In this document: positions 63,394-64,000 of the stretch, in pieces
Layout: each line of letters opens with the position of its first letter
How positions within the stretch are numbered: the first letter of the stretch is position 1
From: Kurthia zopfii
GTDB taxonomy: Bacteria > Bacillota > Bacilli > Bacillales_A > Planococcaceae
DNA: 64,000 nt
NCBI RefSeq assembly: GCF_003143955.1
Contig: NZ_QFVS01000008.1
Span: 31,268-95,267, forward strand
Direction: 5' to 3'
Notes under the pieces: generated by a model
What the model was told of the DNA's origin: nothing
What the model saw: the letters and a program-made list of their open reading frames with translations, nothing else
The model's database searches: none
Position numbers and translations under genes: made by a program

Positions 63394-63699
63394 CATACAC
63401 CTCCAATAATTGACATCGAACTTTCGAGTGCCTATGTATCGTATCAAATGAAGTTCGTCTTAGTCTATGCAAAAATTGTTGCCTTCATTGTTTCTTTTTT
63501 AATTAATAAAACTCTTTTTCTTTAAAGAAACTTTATTGCGTGAATTAAAAAAGCACCGGAAACCTTATAAAATAAAGGTTTACAGTGCTAGTATTCCCTA
63601 TAAGTTGCACAAAGGAAACATTTTTAAAAATATCAGATAAATCTTTCAATTATAAAATGATTCTTTTGAACTAGTAGAAACTTTTTTAACATCTGTTCG
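63394..63699. other. non-coding stretch with an orphan hairpin
   Basis: Upstream region of the CDF gene. A hairpin at 63549-63592 (AGCAC, AAACCTT / AAGGTTT, GTGCT) is followed on the - strand by a U-run, so it reads as the terminator of a leftward gene that is not present to its right. No ORF seen. Confidence 0.5.
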
Positions 63700-64000
63700 G
63701 TAGAATTCCCCCATCTTCTATAAGTGGGGGATGAATACCGTTCAGTTTGAGGGTTACCGTTGGTAACTCGAAAACTGATATAAAGGTCTTATCGCCTTTT
63801 TCTTTTAGCTTAGATAAGAACATATGTTTCTTTTTTAGTTAAAATAAGGTATAATAAAATCAAGAAATCATCTTAAAAAGGAGGTAAACCTTATGGAACA
63901 ATTGAAAGCCTACAAATTCAGAATTTACCCAACAGAAGAACAAGAAATATTCTTTGCGAAGACGTTCGGTTGTGTCCGTAAGGTCTACAACCTTATGCTG
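63700..64000 (+). mobile_element. IS200/IS605-family element, end and start of tnpB
   Basis: Two strong palindromes (CCCCC...GGGGG at about 63708-63730; CAGTTT-GA-GGGTTACC against GGTAAC-TCGA-AAACTG at about 63742-63777) precede a tnpB gene. Subterminal hairpins are how this transposon family is recognised by its single-strand transposase. The element is cut by the window edge, and whether it carries tnpA cannot be seen. Confidence 0.65.
63893..64000 (+). CDS. tnpB: TnpB (RNA-guided nuclease of IS605-type elements), N-terminal part
   Basis: Only the first 36 codons lie in the window. KAYKFRIYPTEEQ and AKTFGCVRKVYNLML are the standard opening of the OrfB/TnpB helix-turn-helix region. ATG 63893 follows AAAGGAGG; TATAAT at 63850-63855 is the probable -10. 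TnpB is an RNA-guided DNA endonuclease related to Cas12. Completeness is unknown. Confidence 0.85.
   Translation, partial: MEQLKAYKFRIYPTEEQEIFFAKTFGCVRKVYNLML

Overview
The window looks like a chromosomal segment of a low-GC Gram-positive of the order Bacillales. Cell-wall and teichoic-acid genes (LysM proteins, an NlpC/P60 endopeptidase, a lipoteichoic acid synthase), S-box, T-box and cobalamin riboswitches, and the block plsY / HesB-like / thioesterase / aconitase next to parE-parC (the Bacillus subtilis yneP-yneR-plsY-parE-parC neighbourhood) all point there. The mix of Bacillus-like housekeeping genes with Apf-like LysM proteins suggests Caryophanaceae/Planococcaceae, possibly Kurthia-like; that placement is inference.

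Layout. 0-4 kb: a metallo-beta-lactamase hydrolase, a decayed duplicate of a phosphatase gene followed by the intact copy, a nitronate monooxygenase, an S-box riboswitch with no conventional target gene, and a 53-aa gene with its own promoter. 4.1-10.2 kb: a cobalamin-riboswitch operon encoding a secreted alpha/alpha-toroid protein, a lipoprotein with a transcobalamin-like C-terminal domain, and an ECF transporter (T, fused A-A', S). 10-19 kb: a subtilisin, a tandem PadR-like regulator, a Trp T-box with trpEG, a TPR protein, arsRB. 18-26 kb: two GNAT acetyltransferases, an ECF sigma/anti-sigma pair, and a C4-dicarboxylate module (DctS/DctR sensor-regulator facing DctB and DctP). 26-36 kb: a probably inactive GIY-YIG protein, a candidate type I toxin-antitoxin locus, a TetR regulator, small membrane proteins, two near-identical LysM/Apf proteins behind WalR-like boxes, a YitT protein, a HAD phosphatase, and a three-LysM NlpC/P60 endopeptidase. 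36-42 kb: a prolyl-hydroxylase-like oxygenase, a 1099-aa subtilisin, an isochorismatase-family pseudogene with two stops, an iron-type dehydrogenase. 42-51 kb: parC-parE, plsY, HesB-like, thioesterase, aconitase. 51-64 kb: DCC-family protein, lutABC, ltaS, a Bmr/BmrR-like drug-efflux pair, a dihydrouridine synthase, czrA with a zinc-type CDF exporter, a second CDF exporter, and the start of an IS200/IS605-family tnpB cut by the window edge.

The most interesting unit is the cobalamin operon. Its first two products carry, on separate polypeptides, domains resembling the alpha (alpha/alpha-barrel) and beta (DUF4430) halves of animal transcobalamin/intrinsic factor. They sit directly upstream of a dedicated ECF importer, which suggests a split surface B12-capture system. 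Other points of interest are the candidate type I toxin-antitoxin pair (27.0-27.4 kb), the S-box RNA that appears to control only a tiny Cys-rich ORF, and an intergenic element present in two copies (30.8 and 55.5 kb).

Most genes are supported by clear family motifs and good ribosome binding sites. I often moved starts inward to the codon with the best Shine-Dalgarno spacing. No rRNA, tRNA or CRISPR array was seen.
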